Positions 33,126-46,511 of a stretch of 64,000 bases of DNA are shown here, piece after piece. Location of the stretch: NCBI RefSeq assembly GCF_032118995.1, contig NC_092665.1, positions 14,466,012 through 14,530,011 of the forward strand, read 5' to 3'. This DNA is from Asterias amurensis (lineage: Eukaryota > Echinodermata > Asteroidea > Forcipulatida > Asteriidae). The position numbers and the translations under genes are program-made. Below the pieces are notes generated by a model, which was given only the letters and a program-made list of their open reading frames with translations, ran no database searches and was not told the DNA's origin. Numbering within the stretch: position 1 is the first letter of the stretch; every line of letters starts with the position of its first letter.

Positions 33126-36100
33126 ATGAGTTTTGAGTTTGTTCTGCCGTTGAGTCACAAGGACCTTCTTCAGAGCAGAGGTACCAACCAGTATGTGGTG
33201 GAAGAGGTTTACCCCGCTAGACAGGTACCCGACAGGGTCTATGGGTGTAAGACTGCACTGCGGACTGAGGGCCCCTCAATGATCCTAGACCATTTTGATG
33301 GTTTCTACAGTTTACTCAGGTAACTATTGGTAATCTGTGATATATATTTGGTTTGCGGTAACACCATGTGTGTATCTACTTGCCAAGTAGAGTTTGTTCT
33401 TAGAGAACTGTCTTGCTTAATTCTACTACCGCAGAGTAGACTGTTCGGGTGTTCGGGAGACTTCTCAGTTCTGAAAAGAACTGTCCTGCTAATTAACTAT
33501 TACCTGGGCGGATAGTAAAGATATAGGCTGGGACTACTACTTTAGCTTATAGGATCGTTATTAAGTGTACTACTGCGGAGTCAGTTCTTGGGTTGGTCTC
33601 AACGAGATAATCTGTGACAGTTCTTGTTAGTTGACTATGGCTATCAGCAGGCTTGATACTTTAGGGAGGCAACAAAGGCGATTGCCGCCATGCCTCCAAG
33701 GCCCAATTTCATAGTGCTGCTTAACGGTAAGCAAATTTTTGTGCTTACTTTAGCAGAAAATTTTCTAAGGTGCAAGCACCGGAAAAGACTGGCATGCCTT
33801 TTTGTGTGATTGTGGTTAGCAGCGCTATGAAATGGACATCGCACAGTAAGCACAAAATCGGCCGCTAAGCAGTGCTTTGAAATTGGGCCCTGCTCATTGC
33901 CTTGGTCTGTTAGTGTTAGTGTCCTTTGAAATGCTCAAGGAGAAATTGACTGTTTCCTCAAAGGCTGCCCTTTACCAAGACCAAAAATCGAGGTTTTACT
34001 CTCGTCAGATTGTTTTGCTACAATGGGTTGGGCAGTTATCCAACTCTCACCTTACCTTACACCTTTGTTTTGTTGCAGACATTTTAATGAAGTAAAACAG
34101 GAGACGAAAGAAGATGCATGGGAACTGTTATTGAAAGGTACTACAAATTGTTTAATTGCATTCTCCCTACTCAACAAAAGGTGTTTTCTGTTATTCCTCA
34201 CTTTTGTTTGGGTCTAGACAACTTTAAAGGGAAGGTACACGTTTGGTAATTACTCAAAACAAATGTTAACTTAAAAACCGATACGGTAACGAGCATTGGA
34301 GAGCTGTTGATAGTATAAAATATTGTGGGAAACGACTCCCTCTGATGTAACGTAGTTTTTTAGAAAGGGGTAATTTCTCACTAAAATAATAAAAAGACTT
34401 CTAGCTAGAAGTCTTTTACTCTTATCTGAAAGCACATAAATTTGTCCACTAGGGGTGTTTAATTCTTTCATCATTTTCTCGGAACGTCGATGACCAATTG
34501 AGCCCAAGTTTTCACAGGCTTGTTATTTTATGGTTATGATGGGATACACCAAGTGAGAAGACTGGTCTTTGACAATTACCAAACGTGTACCTTCCCTTTA
34601 ATATAATCCTCTTACTGTAAATTCAGGTAAATTGACAAATCGTTTTAAACCATTCAGCCACATGGTTCGTGTATGGTGCACATCTTTGAAAGCAGCATTC
34701 TGTGTATGCAGCGTTCACCACATATTATTTTTGCAGGCTGGCACTGTGGATGTTTAATTCAAAACACAGTGGATATTATATATGGTCAGGCAGTTAGTCT
34801 GTTAATTTCTCAAGCCCCCTGAAACTTGTGTCAAATAACAATTTATGTGGCTAAAATTAACCCTATACTGGATCGTTCCTCACTCTAACTGTAACAGAAT
34901 CCAACACAATCCATTCAGACTTTAGAACTCTGATTTCATGGTGATCCCTTGTGAAGCATTTAATGTTAGTGGTCGGCTTATGGATTTTGATGGGTTCGAG
35001 TGAGGCATTGCATGGTGAGTTACCAGGTGTAAATCTAGTTGCTTATGTAGATTATGTTCTTTTCAGTTGGTTAGAGTTCAGGTAATTTAGTTTTTTATGT
35101 TTTAATTAATGCCATCAGCTCAACAGCAATTGACAACCAAGCTCTCGTCTCTCCTGGATGACCCTGAGGGGCAAGCCAATGCTAAGCAGCACCTCAACAC
35201 CCTCAAGATGGTGTCTTACCTTCTCTGTCAGACGGCCGAGGCGTTTGAAGCAGATGCGTGTAAGCCGTCCACGGATACAACAGTCAGAGGAGGGCGGGTG
35301 AGTAGTAGACAATTTCATAGAAGTGCTTAAGCACAAAAGGTAGCTAAGCACAACAAAATTATGCTTACTAGAATAAGGTTACCAGCCAAACCACCATCTC
35401 ACATGTACATAATGTGACTGGTACCCTACTACTCATTTCTGCTTAGCAGAAACAGGTTGACAGCCAAAATTGCATTTAGTTTTGTACAGTTATGACTGGT
35501 GCCTCGCACAATGTTTGCTCAGCGAAGAAATTTGTTCACTGGTATTTTCTGCTTAGCAGATTTATGAAAATAGGCCCCGATGGGTTTCTTGTTCCTTCTT
35601 AAAGCGTGAGGCCAAAATTCAGGGTTTAATTTTTACACTGGGGTGGGTTTCACAAAGAGTTAGGACTAGTCTTATCTCGAGTTAGGACCAGTTACTCGTC
35701 CTAACTTAGGACTATCCATGCAATTTGTATATCTCTTAGGACTAGTCCTAAGTTAGGACTAGTCCTAAGTTAGGACTAGTCCTAACTCTTAGTGAAATCG
35801 ACCCCTGAACCCGCAGATTTGAGACTGGTTATTTAAGTGTGAGGCCAGTATTTTATTTTTTTCATTTGAATTATAATACGTAACTGTGTACTTATACCAA
35901 ATGGTGACTCTTAAGTCTGACAAATATCTTTTTTTTTATGTGGTTCTTGTTACTGATCGAAAGTTTTTAAAGACCCGAATCTTTCTTTGCATCCAGGGTC
36001 GAACCAAGAGTAAGAAGACGGCAGCGGGATGGGATTGGGAAGCTGAGAAGGAGCGTTTCTTACAAGGAATGTTTCATCTTCTCCAGTTAGAGGTCTGGAG

Positions 36101-39100
36101 ACTGTGGGACCCACCCATCGTGGAGGAAGAGTTTGTCAAGTAAGTGTGTTCCTCATCCGATAGTAATTGGTTCATTTGTTCCTGCAGTTGGCGCAAAAGC
36201 ATTTCAATTTGTGTTAAAATTTAATAACGGAACAGGGCTTGGCAGTAAGCAGAACTATGAAATTCGGGCCCTGATAATTATTTTAATTTGTAACGCGCCA
36301 ATTCCAGACAATGCTGTTCAAATGTTGCATGACAATGTACAGTTAGAATATTAAACCACTACAAATCATGTTACACATTATGACAAAGAGAGAGTGCTCA
36401 TCAAATCTAATTCCTGATCAGCTGAAATGCCTGTGTTGCAGGAGAGTCTGTCCCCCCCGTAGATTTCGTCCCCCTCCCCCCCCCCCCCCTCCGCCACGAC
36501 GATCGAGGTACAAACTACTTTTGAAACAATCTCCTTCATCCCACGCTAAGGTCCCATATGGGGATAGAAACTCCTGGGGACAAAATTTCCTTGGACACCT
36601 GCACCTACAATCCCGTCCATATCTCATAGGGCCCCGGTGCCCCCTTTCAATGTTGGCTCTCATTGCGCAGTCTTCTTCGTTCCAATCAACATTGAGACGG
36701 GGGACGGGGAAGAGAATCATTTTTGTAACATTGCGAATGGGTGGCCCAAGCAATTTTGGCTGGGATTGTAGCTTTTCAATGTCCCTGTTGGTAATGAGAT
36801 GGTTTTTGATTGATTCTTACAGCCTCGTAAGCTGCTGCTGCTATAAACTGCTGGAGAATCCCTTGGTTGGGAGGAACGCCGGAACCAAAGAAGCGTTGTT
36901 CAGTCTGCTTGGTCTGCTCATTAAGAGATACAACCATACATTGGGTGAGTAAAAAGTTCTCTGAAAACAGAAGAACTGACGAGAAAGACTCTGCTAGTGT
37001 CGAAACGTGAGGCCGTTAAAATGAAGTCAAAGCATTAGGCCGCTAACATGAAGTAAAAAAAAAAATTGCAAATACGGGAAAAATTATTCCTTCTTTAGTC
37101 TGTTTCCTGATTCTTTAGCTCTTGGGAAAAATAAGAAAATTTTTCGTTTATGGGGCCTAACAAGTTTTCTAGAGCCTACAGCATGTGTACCTGTAGCTCA
37201 GCCCTTGTACTCGATAACAATTTCATACTTTCTTTCCAAGGACCAAGTACCATGCCTGATTATCTTGCAAATCCATTTCCCGGTTAAAGGCAGTGGACAC
37301 TATTGGTAATTACTCAAAATAATTATATGCTTAAAACCTTACTTGGTAAAGAATAATGGGGAGACGTTAAAGGAACACGTTGCCTTGGATCGGTCGAGTT
37401 GGTCTTTGAAAAACGTTTGTAACCGTTTTTTATAAAATGCATATGGGTAGAAAGATGTTGTAAAAGTAGAATACAATGATCCACACAAACATGCCTCGAA
37501 ATTGCGTGGTTTTCCTTTTACCTCGTCGACTAACACGTCGGCCATTTATGGGGGTCAAAATTTTGACTCCCATAAATGGCCGACGGTGATAGTTCGCACA
37601 GTAGAAGGAAAACCACGCAATTTCGAGGCAAACTTGTGTGGATCATTGTATGCTACTTTTAAAACATCTTTTCAACCATATGCATTATATAAAAAACGGT
37701 TAAAAACGCTTTTGTTTTGACCAACTCGTCCGATCCAAGGCAACGTGTTCCTTTAATAGTATAAAACATTGTTAGAAACTGCTCCCTCTGAAGTGACGTA
37801 GTTTTCGAAGCCCTGAGTTTAAATATTGGTGTTGCTCTTTTGCCTGTAGGAGCAAGTCTTAAGATCATCCAGCTTCTACAGCACTTTGAGCATCTTGTCA
37901 GCCCCATGGCGCAGGGAGTGCAAACAATCGTCGCTCAGTTCGGGGCCAAGAATATCGTCAGTGAAATCATGAGGTAAGAAACAAAATGTCAAATCAGTCG
38001 GCCGTTGTGTGTTCACTCTGTCAACATGTGTGATAGTGTGATTTGTCAGACATCAAACAGACCTGTGGCTCTTGGAGGGGCACAGCAATTTTCTTTTGGT
38101 AATGGGCACATCTATGGGGGAAACGTGTCTGAAAACTTTGCAAAGAGCACCACAGCAAAAGCATAGGACACCATGGCAATTGTCTTGGTCGCTGTGGGTT
38201 AATTCAATGCCTGTACACCAACATTTGAAAATTGACAAAAGTTACCATCAGGGCCCTATTTCATGGCCCTGCTTACCGTAAGCACAGAATCGGCGCTTAC
38301 GGAAGCAGGGAATGCTGTGCTTACGACAAGCGTATTTCACGGGTTAGCGGCGAATTTTGGTTTCTGCGCGTGCGTACTCCACGTTACCAAGCATTCTACG
38401 CTTACAAGGCGAGCGCAGAAATTCGGCGCTTGCACGTAAGCGGGGAGTTGTGGTCGTAAGCTGAGAATTCGGCGGTAAGCAAAGCCATGAAATTGGGCCC
38501 AGGTAATCCAAGTGGGCCCAACTTCTTAAAGCCAGCAAGCACAAAAAGCACCATACAGTTACCACTGCTGTAACTGGTACAACGATCATTTCTGCTTAAC
38601 AACAGCTTTATGAAAGTGGGCCTGGTAGTCTCATTTCTGATCGTAGTCTCATGATATTATTTTCACCTTTGACCTCAGGGAACTTGGTAGTCTGGACCCG
38701 TACGACCTTGCACGTGATAACAGCGGTACTCGATCCTACGCGGCTTTCCTCGTTGAGTTGTCGGAGAAGATTCCTAGTCTGATGCTGCCTAGCATCAGTC
38801 TGTTGCTGTGTCATCTTGATGGAGAGGTAGGAATCAGACCAACCCATAACCCCCCCCCCCCCCTCCACCCACCCATCCTCCATGTCCCAATGTTTCATCT
38901 TCTTATAATTTACATTTACTCTTTGCAGTCTTACACCATGCGCAACGGTGTTCTTGGTGTCCTAGGGGAGATCGTCATCCAGGTTTTGAGTAAAGATGGC
39001 CTCGACAAAAAAGCAAAGAACACCAGGGACCAACTTTTGGATAAACTTGAGGTATTTGCATCCTCGCAAAGATTACAAATAATATCTAATAAAACATGAA

Positions 39101-42100
39101 CAAATTAGTTTCTTCAGGTGAAAAATGACTGAGTCTATATTTTCCCGGAGTTCCTGGTCTGATCAACATAATATTGCGCCACAGCACCTTGTGAACAATT
39201 TCATTGTTTATATAGCAGTCCTGGAATTTCACGCAGGCCTCCGTTGCCCCTGGTCTTGGCCTCGGTGCCCCTTCAAAAGTATCCCATTGGCTTTAAGATT
39301 TTCCAATGTAGATTGCCCTTTGTAAAATGAAAATGGCGTTGCCCTTTTGAAGATGAAATTCACCTGAGACAAGAATAAGGTTTCATTCTTCAAAATGAGC
39401 TCCACATACATTTTGCATGAAAAAATAGTAGGATTTTTGATAAAGCTGTACATAAGATTCACCATCATCGTTGTATAATTGATCTAACGAGACTGCAGCT
39501 CATTAATTATGAACTTATCATTTCCGCTAACCCTTCTTAAACAGGACCACATCCACGACATCAACGCCTTCAGTCGTAGCCGCGTCCTTCAGGTCTGGCT
39601 ACATCTCTGCCGAGAGAAAGCCATTCCCTTGCCAAGACAACGCAGCGTGATGTCACTGACGCTCGGTCGTCTCCAGGACAAGTCGAGCATCGTCCGTAAG
39701 AACGCTGTGCAGCTGCTCTCTGAGTTTCTAACCAGCAACCCTTTTGCTGCTAAGGTAGGTCAACCTGGGTCCATTAACATAAAGCTATCAAGCAGAAAAT
39801 ACCGCTTAAGAAATACTAAGCAAAGAAATGTGTGGGACACCAGTCACATCAATGTAAAATTCCTGGATTTTTGGCTGGTAACCAGTTTCTGCCAAGTAAT
39901 ATTGCTATGTACTAAGCAAGTTTTGGTGCTTACAGGCTTTATGAAAGTGAGCCCTTGTGTGTTATTCTTTTCCTAAGTAAAAAAGGTTTGCGGTGCCACC
40001 ATGTAAACATCTTTTCTTTTTATTTGTGAGTAGCTCTGAGAAGAGTCAGTTTCTGCTTGACGTTTCGATCAGTGTGTTCTGAACATTTTCTTATCCATTT
40101 TCTATCCATATAAATATGCAGCTACCTGTGAATGAGCTGGAAGCCACTCTTGAAAAAGAGGAGGAGAAACTGAAAGCCATGATGCCTGACGAGCCACTTG
40201 ATATATCAGGAGGTAAGAATAATAGACCCCCTTGCTACATGGACACTGTGGTCACGCGGTCATGTTTTATGCACAGAGAACAGATTGGTTTGCCTCCTTT
40301 GGCCTCAGTGAGGACTATTTATGAGAGTGAAAAGTTTTATGCAAGGGTCTATATCAAGGACCCACAAAATTGTTCTGAATTGTACCTGAACTTGGAGATG
40401 TGGAAAAGTTTTTATGCAAGATGCAAATTAACCCATACAAATTTGTGAAAGTCTTACTTTTTTCTTTTGAAGGAAAAAAATCTTACCTGAAGATGCAACT
40501 GTGGAAAAGTTTGTAGAATTCTTTATATGCAAAGTATATGCAAATTAACCAATCATAATTTGTGTAATCCTTTCTTTTTTCGAATCAAAAGACAAAAGTA
40601 TCTATGAAGTTTGCTCTCAATTTCAAGAATGTGAACTCAATTATTATTTTTTTTTGGAAGATGTACACGGCAAGACGGAAGAGATGTGGCAAGCAATGGA
40701 GCCAGAGTTGACTACCATCGTCATGGAGCATCTTGAGGAAGATGCAGAGGATGATGAGGAGGAGGACTGCCAAGAAATACCCGAAGATGCAACTGTGGAA
40801 AGGTACATAAAGAGTTTATGCTAAGTTAATGCAAATTGTATGCAAATTAAGCCATCATAAATTATGCAAGTCTTTATGATGAACTAATGAAATACTTGCA
40901 TTTCTGACTTGCATATCAATGCAGGCTTGATATTTCAATTGCTTTCATACACCTGGTCATTGCCCCTAAACACTTTAAAGAACACTTCTAAAGTTGAAAT
41001 TTAAATTTTCTTTCTTTTTCTTAGCATTAATTCAACCATTCGTGAGCTACTGGATAAATCTCAGCATCGCCAGGCTCTACGTCTTCTCCGATCTGCAAGA
41101 AGTTCCTGGCCCGACTACAAGCTCTTCATTGAACCAACTCCCGTCTTTAGGTATAACTAAATGTTGCCTATTATAATAGGGATATCACTTCTTTCTGCTG
41201 AACAATTTCTGCAAAGGTGCTCTATCAGCGTTCTGAGGACCAGTCAAAATTCTGTGCCCTTTGGAAAATGAAAATGGCCCTGCCCTCTCAAAGATGAAAT
41301 TCCAAGCCTGGGCTAGTCACTTAAAAAGTTAGAGCAAACCCTGTCTTTGCATCAAACAGTATTTCCAGCTTATGGTATTTTCATTCTTCAATGGAAGTGC
41401 CCTTTGCAAATTAAAAATGCCATTGCCCTCTCAAAGATGAAACTCTAAGCCTGGGCTAGTCACCTTAAAAGTTCAGGGCAAACCCTGTTTGTACATCAAG
41501 ATGGTATTTCCCACCTACCCAGGCTTACTGTTTTGTTATCTTTGTTTCTACCTTCAATTCTCTAGCCCTCTTGATGGTGAGGAGGAGGACGAAGATGAAG
41601 CCCAAGTCACCCAGGCACAGCTTCTTGCTACTCTCAAAGCTGTTTACCTAGGTAAGATGTGTTTTATGCTTCAAAGTTCATACGGGTTCCTACGCAGTAG
41701 TTTAAACTTGATTCTTTCAGTGCCAGTTTTGGGGGGCGTTTGAACCTAAAATGCCCAGCTTTTTCTTCTTTTTCGATTTTTTTTTGTTTGTTTTTTGTTT
41801 TACCCATATACACCGATGTGTGTTAGCACTGTACACTCAGTACTTTCCCAAGCTCTGCAAAAAAAACCACAGGCATATAACTCGGGTGGGATTTGAACCC
41901 AGGACCTTTGCAATTCTAGAGCAGTGTTTTACCAACTTGACCACCGAGATTGCCCGGTAGCTAGATTCAGTTCGAATCCTATATTTTTTTATTTTATTTT
42001 TAAAAATATTCTTTATCCCGATGCAAATTTCTATCTATTAAAAAAATAATAATAAAGATAAATAAATCCTTCTCATAAAAAAAAGTGTTTTGCTGATTTG

Positions 42101-45100
42101 TGTTGCCTTGGTACATCCCAAAGTCAATAGTATTTTTTTAGTAAAAAATCCCTCTCGTAATAACATGCATGATATGGTCGAATTGATAATTGATGACACT
42201 TTTTGAGTACATAAAATAGATCGTACTTGTAAACCCTTAGCACAGAAAGAGTTAAATGTGTGTGTAAGCATAAAGCAATAAATAGGTACAATTGAAAGAA
42301 ATTTTGTTGTTTCATTCTTCTGGATTTGGATCTGGACATATATTCTCAATGTTCTTATTAGAGCCAAACGAGAAGAGAAGGTTGATGAGGTAATTTTAGT
42401 TTTCGATGTTGGAGGAAAACCCCAGGGAATTATTCAAGAGAAAACCCACACAGTCAATTTTGGGACTGAAAACCCAATCCACATAGTGCCCCCGGTGGGA
42501 TTGGAACTGGGTTCTTCAAAATGACACACCTTTGACTTTCTTTAGGTGAGAAGCAACAAGAGCCTCAGGATTCTGACTCTGAGGAGGTGCTGAACCTTCA
42601 AGACGTCAACAAGCTCACTGGGAAGGCTGCCGAAGGGGATGGTGTAGAGTCTGTTGTTAACGAGTTGACTAAGCAACAAGTTCTCGTCAAATACCTCCAG
42701 GTAAATGTGTTTATTAAAGCCCTGCTACCTGTGAATCGAAAGAATTTTTTTTAATCGTTTTATTTTATTTGAAAGGCATTGGACACTTTTGGTAACTGTC
42801 AAAGACCAGTATTCTCACTTGGTGTATCCCGACATATGCATACAATAACAAACCTGTGGAAATTTTGGGCTAAATTGGTCATCGCACTTGCAAGAGAATA
42901 ATGAGAGAAAGAACAACCTTGTTTCATTACTTTGTGTGCTTTCTGATGCATAATAAAAGGCTTCAGCTGAAGTCTGTTATTATTTGAATGAGAAATTACC
43001 TCTTTCCCAAAAGCCAGGTTACTTCAGAGAGAGCCGTTTCTCACAATGTTTTAGACTTTTAACAGCTCCATTGCTTGTTACCAAGTAAGTTTTTATGTTG
43101 ACAATTATTTTGAGTAATTACCAATAGTGTCCAGTGCCTTTTAATCTTCATGCTTTTCATCTTAACCTCACCAGGACTGTGTCACTTTCGCCGCCCAAAT
43201 CCAACAAGCCGTCCCCATCCTCTGCGAGCTCCTGAGCTCCAAGATCAACAGCGACGTCCTGGAGGCAATCGAGTTCTTCGTCAGAGCTCACGAGTTTGGA
43301 GTGATGAGTGCGCTGGAGGGGATCCGTCGTATGATGGTGCTGGTTTGGTCCAAGGAGCAAGGGGTGAAGGATGCGGTGGTTGCTGCGTATAAGAGGCTGT
43401 ACCTCAACCCCCAAGGAGGCACCCAGAGGTACGCCCTTAACCCATCACCCCTTTATCACCTCACGCCACACTTGCAAATAGCTTTTCAGAAGCCTTTTAT
43501 ACAGGCCTGTGAAATGTCCGCTTTGTTAATGATCAGGCTGACTATTATTATTTTTTTTTCTTTATTTATTTATTTATTTATTTTTTTTTTTTTTTTGAGG
43601 GGCTTCTTCTTCAGGGACTTTATCAAATTTTCATTAGTCCATTAAAATCCCACCCTGTTGTACTCCCCAGATCTCGTTCTCTGACCATCGTCAAGAGTCT
43701 GATGAATCTGACCTTCGGTGCTCGCCTCGGCGAGCTGACCTCTTTAGAAGAGCTCCTTGGGGAGTTCATGAAGAGCGACGACGTCCCCGCCCAGGCCATC
43801 CAGATACTGTGGGAGCACTTCACCAAGAAGCACTCCAACACTACGGAGGAAGAGAGCAAGGCGGCACTGGTCATCCTTGGAATGACCGCCGGGTAAGTCT
43901 GGAGTCGTGTCACCGGGCCAACTTTATAGAGCTGGTTAACGGTAAGCAAGTTGTAGTGCTTACTGAAGCAGAAAAAACTTGCTACGGTGTAAGCATTTTG
44001 CACAGTTGAGCAAGAAAATTAGCCGCATTCATCATGAATTTGCATTGATTGTTGCATATTCCCTCATCTCGTTGCTCCTACAAATCTCTAATGATTCTAT
44101 CCGCAATCTTTTCCCCAGGGCTGACATGAGCATTGTACGCTCCAACATTGACCTGTTAGTATCAGAGGGTCTCGGTGAGAGAGGACAGAGAGATTTCATC
44201 TTGGCCAGAGACACCTGCTTGGCGTTACTCAAGACGGTCAAAGCTGGCAAGGTTAGTACGTACAGCTTAGACCAGGGCCCCAAAATAGTGCTTGACAAGT
44301 TTCTCTGCTGAGCACGTAATGAGTGGGGCACCAGCCGCAACAGTGTAAACTTTATGGAATGTTGGCTGGTAACCTGTTTTTGCTTGGCAAGATTTTCCTG
44401 TGCTTAGTAGGTTTTCGTGCTTACAGGCTTTATGAAATTGGGCCCAGAGACCTATAACATGGATCTGCAAACCGTAAGCAAAGGATCGTCGCTTGCAGAA
44501 GCAGGGAATTCCGCTCTTTCGCCAGGCGTATGTCACAGATTTAGCAAGCTTGTGCATGTCCATACTCCACATTACTAGGTATGTACAGGCTTACTAGGCT
44601 TACACAGCTAGCGCCGAAGTTTGGCACTTGCTCTGTGACTTGAATGGCCAGAATTTTGCATTAAGCAGAGCCATGAGATTGGGCTCAAACAAACCATTTT
44701 CATGGTTCTGCGATCTAATTTCTTCCCCTTTCATTACTGTCTATGTACTCAAATCGGAAACTGGAAGGACAATGTTTGTGATCATTTGAGGATATATTTT
44801 TTATTAAACCTCCACAGCCCAAGGTTCTTGATGGAGAGGAACCATTCCGTTTCCCAGCCGACCATCAGATCTTCACTCGTCTCTCCACCATCTTGATAAC
44901 AGGTAAATTTTACTCTCTACCCAACACCAACACCCCCCTCCCCTACCACCCAAGTTAATAACTGCCCGCTTAACCCAATTCACCTTTCGTCATCACTGAC
45001 AATAAATCTTGGCTGTGCCACTTTGGGAGTAAGATCCCCCTGTGTCTTAAGCGCGGTCCAAATGCAGATGCGATACAAAAAAAAAAAAAATTCAAAAGAG

Positions 45101-46479
45101 CACTCCTGGACAACAAAGCTGTGACGTCAATTTCGTTTCGCACCAAGCATTCATGGGAAGTTTGATCAAGGGCCCAATTTCATAAAGCAGTTAGTATTGC
45201 TTAACAATTGTTTGCTAAGCAGGAATGAGCAGGGTACTAGTCACATATTGTACATGTGGAATGATAAATTGGCTGGTAACCATATTCTAGTAAGCATAAT
45301 TTTGTTGTGCTTAGTTAGTTTTTATGAAATTGGGCCCAGGCTTAACTGTGTAATGTGCATTTAGGCGACGAACGTCTGCCTGGAAATCTCCCTTATTATT
45401 GAATCTTCTTTCCCTGTAATGTTGAATTGAATTCTAAATATCTCCATGAATGTTGTACAAAATCTTCTTGATTGCAAAATGCAAATGTCGGTACCTCAGC
45501 CATTGCTTCTCGTCTTGACAACGGCAATGCTCTTCTCTTCAGTCTTCCTAACAACCAGATTTCCCGACTTCAGCGCCTCCAAAACACTGCTGCCTGCATT
45601 GTGACACTGTCTAGAAAGTCCTGTTCTATCACCCCCATTCTGAAACAACTACACTGGCTCCCTATCTCTCAACGAATCATCTTCAAGCTGATGCTCATTG
45701 TCCACAAAGCTCTTAATGGCAAGGCTCCCCTCTATATTTCTGAACTGCTTCAAGTTTTTCACTCCATCAAGGAATCTTCGATCAAGTTCCATGCTTCTCC
45801 TCATGGAACCCAAGTCTTGACATTCATGGGGTGACAGGTCTTTTTCTTCAGCTGCGCCACGCATCTGGAACTTTCTACCACTTAATCTTAGATATTGTCT
45901 TTGTACCACAAAATTCAAATCTCTTCTCAAAACTTATCTTATGTCACAGGACTAATTTTGTTGTGTCTGTTTTTTTCTTTGTTTTTGTTTTGTTTTGATT
46001 TTACTGCGCCTTGAAAACCCAGCAGGGTGGATATGTGCGCATTACAAGTCTTATTGTTATTATTTATTATTATTAAATAAACACAACAATGTTTTGGTTT
46101 CTAGGAGTGAGTGATTTGGAGAAAGTGCACTGGTTACCGCTGGCCGAGCAAGCAGTTAACACCATCTACCGGCTGGCCGAGCACCCGGATACTGTCTGCG
46201 GAGACATCGTGAAGAAATTAGCAGCTGCGATTATTAAGGCTGGACAGAGTGATGAAGTGACGCAGGGTGGGGAGGATGGTGAAACACAACCTGAGCAGGA
46301 AGGTATCGTAAACTTCCCTTGCGTTGAAGTCAGTCGTCTTGGTCACTTTAAGATTGTTGTTGAAGTTGAAAATCATTTATCATGCTATTTAAAAAATTAA
46401 AAAAAATATAAAGCTTTCTTTAATATGTTTCTGATAAGTTGAGAATAAGGTGTTGGGGAAATCATTCATTTTTTTTTTT

Positions 46480-46511
<32 letters not shown>

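Noticed and set aside
36368-36952. 194-codon plus-strand frame
   Set aside because: It begins in NCAPD2 intron 4, passes a poly-C run and only runs into exon 5 in another frame.
41795-41957. Possible tRNA gene on the minus strand
   Set aside because: Good A and B boxes, but the ends do not pair and a tail shared with other copies follows; it is a tRNA-derived SINE.
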